Part shown: piece by piece, positions 6,528-8,868 of the stretch
Layout: every line of letters begins with the position of its first letter
Position numbering within the stretch: position 1 is the first letter of the stretch
From: Candidatus Acetothermia bacterium
GTDB lineage: Bacteria > Bipolaricaulota > Bipolaricaulia > Bipolaricaulales > Bipolaricaulaceae
Length of the DNA: 8,868 nucleotides
Reading direction: 5' to 3'
Assembly: GCA_003551325.1 (NCBI GenBank)
Contig: PUMK01000248.1
Coordinates: forward strand, 1-8,868
The notes under the pieces: model-generated
Seen by the model: only the letters and a program-made list of their open reading frames with translations
What the model was told of the DNA's origin: nothing
Database searches by the model: none
Made by a program: the position numbers and the translations under genes

Positions 6528-6704
6528 GGAAGGCCTCCAGATAACCCTCGATAGTCCCAAAGAACAAGCCTAAGCATGGCCTTGGGGCTCACATCAGAAT
6601 CATTTCGGCGACGCATAGCGACTTATTATGGTGCACGCTGCTTTTCAGTGCGATTTCGAGGTTTTGTCGTGGAACCGAACAGGGAAGGATTAGCACTTGC
6701 AGCT
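6528..6704. other. Gap between ABC exporter and kinase-like gene
   Basis: The 177 bp downstream of the ABC stop and upstream of the kinase-like GTG. On the minus strand a CATAAT sequence near 6622-6627 could be a -10 element, but no good -35 match lies 16-18 bp upstream. No terminator hairpin with a T-run is seen after the ABC gene, so read-through into the kinase-like gene is possible. Confidence 0.4.
6534..6538 (-). promoter_or_regulatory. Ribosome binding site of the kinase-like gene
   Basis: GGAGG on the minus strand, with six bases to the GTG at 6527-6525. It is the best Shine-Dalgarno match near any candidate start of this gene. It decides in favour of GTG over the upstream TTG at 6560. 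Confidence 0.6.
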
Positions 6705-8498
6705 TCACGCGTATCCCTTCGCCATCTCGCGAAACGTCTCCGACTGCTCGGCGAGTTCATCGTACGTCCCTTGGGCTGCGATGCGGCCGTGCTCGAGGAG
6801 GTACACGGTGTCGCAGCCGCGCACGGTGGCCAAGCGGTGGGCGATGATGATAAGGGTCTTGGTGCGGGCGACGTTTTCGATGGCCTCGAACACGGCGGCC
6901 TCGGTGGTGCCGTCGAGGGCGCTGGTGGCCTCGTCGAGGACGAGCACCTGGGGGTCGTGGTACAGGGCGCGGGCGATGCCGATGCGTTGGCGCTCGCCGC
7001 CGCTCAGGCGCACGCCACGCTCGCCAACGAAGGTGTCGTAGCCGTGGGGAAGTTCAGTGGTGATGAACTCGTGGATGTTGGCGATTTGTGCGGCACGTTC
7101 GATGGCCTGCATGTCGATCTTGTCTTTGGGCACGGCAAAGGCGATGTTGGCGGCCACGGTGTCGTCGGTGAGGTAGATGTCTTGGGGGACGTAGCCGAGG
7201 TTCCGTTGCCAGCAGGGGAGGAACTCGTCGGTGATTTCCTGGTCGTCGACGTGCAGGGCGCCCTGCTGGGGGCGAAGGAGGCCGAGGATGAGGTCGGCGA
7301 CGGTGGTCTTGCCGGCCCCGGTTTTGCCCACGAGGGCGATGGAGCTTCCCATAGGGACGGAGAGGTCGATGTCGTTGACGGCTGGCGCTTGGGTCCCTGG
7401 GTAATGAAAGGTGACGTTCCGCAGTTCGACGTTCTGTTCCATACGCAAGGGTTCAAGCTTGGAGTTGCGGGGGACGGAGTCGGCCACGCCGCGCAGGTCG
7501 TCGAACAGCGTCTCCAGCACGGCTTGATTGAAGCGCACTTCAGACATGCCGGCGAACACCTTCTGCAAGTGGGGCATGAGGCGGTAGCCGGCGAACGTGT
7601 ATAGGCCGAGCAGCGGGAGGATCTCCCCAAGGCCACCACGGGTCGCGAGGAGGTAGAGGACGATTACAAGGATCCCGCCGAAGGCGACCGTCTCCAGGGC
7701 GTAGCGGGGAATCTCTTTGATCACCTGGCGGGTGGCCATGGCCGAGGAGAAGCGATACGAAGCGGGCGTGAACGTGTCGAGCATTTCCCGCTCGCGGCCG
7801 AGGAGCTTGAGGAGTTTGATGCCGGCGAACGCTTCGCCTGCGACCTTGAACCGTTCGCGGTTGGCCTCCACCCGCTGTTGGCCGATCCGGCGCAGGCGGC
7901 GGCGGACGATCATGTAGATCGCCCCGTAGGAGCCGCCCACAGCGGCCACCACGACCAGGGCGAGGATGGGGTCCATGGCGATAATGAACGCAACGAGGAG
8001 CAGGACCACGACCAGACTGGCAAACATCCTGAGGCCCGGGACGACCATGCCGCGGACCAGGTGTTGCACCTCGGCAAGGATGTTCCGGCCCAGGGTGGAG
8101 CTGTGCTGGCCGAGGAAGAAGACGTACGGCCGCTGGAGGTAGACGGAGAGGAGCCGCCTGGACAGGCTGTGGTTCCGCATCCAGCTGTAGCGGAACAACG
8201 CCCAGTGGACGAGGGCGCGGAACACGTTGCTGGTGACGAGGACGATGAGGACGATGAACCCGAGGAAGAGGAGAAACCGGTTGACGCTGGTGAAGCCGAG
8301 GTTGGTGTACAGCCAGTTGAGGATGGCGTTCTCGTGGACCATCTCGGGATTTCCGATCACGGAGAGGAAGGGCATCACGGACGCCACGCCGGCGACTTCG
8401 AGGAGGGCCGCGCCGGTGACGCCCAAGAACACTAAGCTTAGTCTTCTTCGCTCTCGGGGAGTAAGGAGCTGTAGTAGCTTACGGAAAGTGTTAATCAT
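6705..8498 (-). CDS. ABC exporter, fused membrane and ATPase domains (PglK/MsbA-like)
   Basis: A half-transporter of 597 residues that works as a dimer in the inner membrane and exports or flips an amphipathic substrate using ATP. In this setting that is most likely a lipid-linked oligosaccharide or glycolipid. The N-terminal membrane domain has hydrophobic segments near 21-46, 74-92, 157-175, 178-198, and 270-305. The ATPase domain follows from about 355: Walker A GKTGAGKTT (391-399), Q-loop PQD (438-440), signature LSGGERQ (498-504), Walker B VLVLDEATSALD (518-529) and H-loop His554. All are intact, and the length is normal. The ATG at 8498 overlaps the upstream epimerase stop by 8 bp (ATGATTAA). 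No Shine-Dalgarno is visible before it, because the heptamer repeats fill that position, so translation is probably coupled to the epimerase. A truncated paralogue lies at 5109-5282. The similarity to PglK is by domain layout, so the substrate is inferred. Confidence 0.93.
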   Translation of the reverse strand: MINTFRKLLQLLTPRERRRLSLVFLGVTGAALLEVAGVASVMPFLSVIGNPEMVHENAILNWLYTNLGFTSVNRFLLFLGFIVLIVLVTSNVFRALVHWALFRYSWMRNHSLSRRLLSVYLQRPYVFFLGQHSSTLGRNILAEVQHLVRGMVVPGLRMFASLVVVLLLVAFIIAMDPILALVVVAAVGGSYGAIYMIVRRRLRRIGQQRVEANRERFKVAGEAFAGIKLLKLLGREREMLDTFTPASYRFSSAMATRQVIKEIPRYALETVAFGGILVIVLYLLATRGGLGEILPLLGLYTFAGYRLMPHLQKVFAGMSEVRFNQAVLETLFDDLRGVADSVPRNSKLEPLRMEQNVELRNVTFHYPGTQAPAVNDIDLSVPMGSSIALVGKTGAGKTTVADLILGLLRPQQGALHVDDQEITDEFLPCWQRNLGYVPQDIYLTDDTVAANIAFAVPKDKIDMQAIERAAQIANIHEFITTELPHGYDTFVGERGVRLSGGERQRIGIARALYHDPQVLVLDEATSALDGTTEAAVFEAIENVARTKTLIIIAHRLATVRGCDTVYLLEHGRIAAQGTYDELAEQSETFREMAKGYA

Positions 8499-8868
8499 GG
8501 TATGTGGTGAGTGGTATGTGGTGAGTGGTATGTGGTGAGTGGTAAGTGGTTAACCACTCTGCGAATTCCGTTAAGCCTTCGGTGAACGTTGTGCGGGGCA
8601 GCCAGCCGAGGAGCTGCTGGGCTTTGGTAATGTCGGCCCAGGTGTGGGGGACGTCGCCGGGTTGCGGGGGATGGTGCTCAAGGCTGGCCTGCTTGCCAAG
8701 GGCCTGTTCGAGCTTGTGGACCATGTCCCGGAGCTTCACGGCGTGGTTGTTGCCCAGGTTGATGATCTCGTAGTCGGTGGCGTCGTAGTCCAGGCATGCG
8801 CGGATGCCGCGGACGATGTCGTCGACGTAGGTGTAGTCGCGGCTGGTGCTTCCGTCCCCGTAGAGGGG
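8491..8868 (-). CDS. NAD-dependent sugar-nucleotide epimerase/dehydratase, C-terminal part (5' end outside window)
   Basis: The last 125 residues of an extended short-chain dehydrogenase acting on UDP- or other NDP-sugars, probably an epimerase of the UDP-glucuronate/UDP-glucose 4-epimerase group. The fragment begins LYGDGSTSRDYTYVDDIVRGI, the hallmark substrate-binding block of that group. It continues with YEIINLGNNHAVKLRDMV, PQPGDVPHTWADITKAQQLLGW and FTEGLTEFAEWL, where such proteins normally end. The NAD-binding GxxGxxG and the YxxxK catalytic pair lie beyond the window edge, so the exact reaction cannot be fixed. After EWL the frame runs through the heptamer repeat array and adds about 19 unusual residues (TTYHSPHTTHHIPLTTYHD). 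The TAA then overlaps the ABC start. It would feed a sugar nucleotide to the glycan made at this locus. Confidence 0.88.
   Translation of the reverse strand, partial: PLYGDGSTSRDYTYVDDIVRGIRACLDYDATDYEIINLGNNHAVKLRDMVHKLEQALGKQASLEHHPPQPGDVPHTWADITKAQQLLGWLPRTTFTEGLTEFAEWLTTYHSPHTTHHIPLTTYHD
8499..8554 (-). repeat. Heptamer tandem repeat array (eight degenerate units)
   Basis: On the plus strand the 14-mer GGTATGTGGTGAGT occurs three times perfectly (8499-8540). It is followed by two degenerate heptamers (GGTAAGT, GGTTAAC). The underlying unit is a heptamer of form GGTRWGT, alternating GGTATGT and GGTGAGT. It starts at the base next to the ABC exporter ATG and fills its 5' leader. It also encodes the C-terminal tail of the epimerase on the minus strand. 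Heptanucleotide short tandem repeats of this kind are known from the intergenic regions of some bacteria. Finding one inside a coding end is less usual. Confidence 0.9.

Noticed and set aside
5971..6573. Plus-strand open frame of 200 codons opposite the kinase-like gene
   Set aside because: It is antisense to a gene with clear HGD and DFG motifs, and its own translation shows no domain.
6576..7604. Long plus-strand open frame (342 codons) opposite the ABC exporter
   Set aside because: It is an antisense shadow of the ABC ATPase domain. Its Gly/Val/Asp-rich, low-complexity composition comes from the GC-biased codons of the real gene.
7878..8435. Plus-strand open frame rich in Asp, Glu, His and Gly
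   Set aside because: It is an antisense shadow of the ABC membrane domain. The acidic/His composition mirrors Val/Leu/Ile codons on the other strand.
8499..8554. Possible CRISPR-like array
   Set aside because: The units are contiguous 7/14-mers with no unique spacers and no nearby cas genes. It is a simple tandem repeat.

Overview
The window comes from a moderately GC-rich bacterium. It looks like part of a surface-polysaccharide (exopolysaccharide, capsule or O-antigen type) locus that has been broken up by insertion sequences. The sequence alone does not allow the lineage to be named. No RNA gene, CRISPR array or phage gene is visible.

Left part (1-3127). A complete two-ORF IS3-family element (about 173-1533, genes on the minus strand) has well-matched terminal inverted repeats. 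It abuts a small ParB-like/HR-motif gene (1560-1868, plus), which is probably missing its N-terminal half because of the insertion. A decayed coding stretch follows (about 1862-2133), possibly the tail of an old transposase. Next comes an intact polysaccharide pyruvyl transferase family gene (2165-3127, plus), the clearest glycan-modifying enzyme of this half.

Middle part (3128-5320). An IS1634-family element (about 3344-5055) carries a full-length DDE transposase on the plus strand and appears to be bounded by a 5-bp direct repeat, GGTAG. Beyond it lies a 58-codon minus-strand remnant (5109-5282) of an ABC-transporter ATPase. The remnant is very similar to the intact ABC gene further right, so an additional paralogous exporter once stood here and was destroyed.

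Right part (5322-8868), all on the minus strand and read from right to left: a sugar-nucleotide epimerase/dehydratase cut by the window edge, an intact PglK/MsbA-like ABC exporter, and a phosphotransferase-fold kinase-like protein. The epimerase stop and the ABC start overlap by 8 bp. A short heptamer repeat array lies directly before the ABC start, where its ribosome binding site would be expected. It encodes an odd Thr/His/Tyr-rich tail on the epimerase.

Together the genes fit sugar-nucleotide supply (epimerase), export or flipping of a lipid-linked glycan or related lipid (ABC exporter), pyruvylation of a sugar (pyruvyl transferase) and possible phosphorylation of a glycan or other small molecule (kinase-like protein). 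No new system is demonstrated. The points most worth a second look are the heptamer array at the epimerase/ABC junction, the ABC remnant, and the kinase-like protein with a Gln in place of the catalytic-loop Asn.
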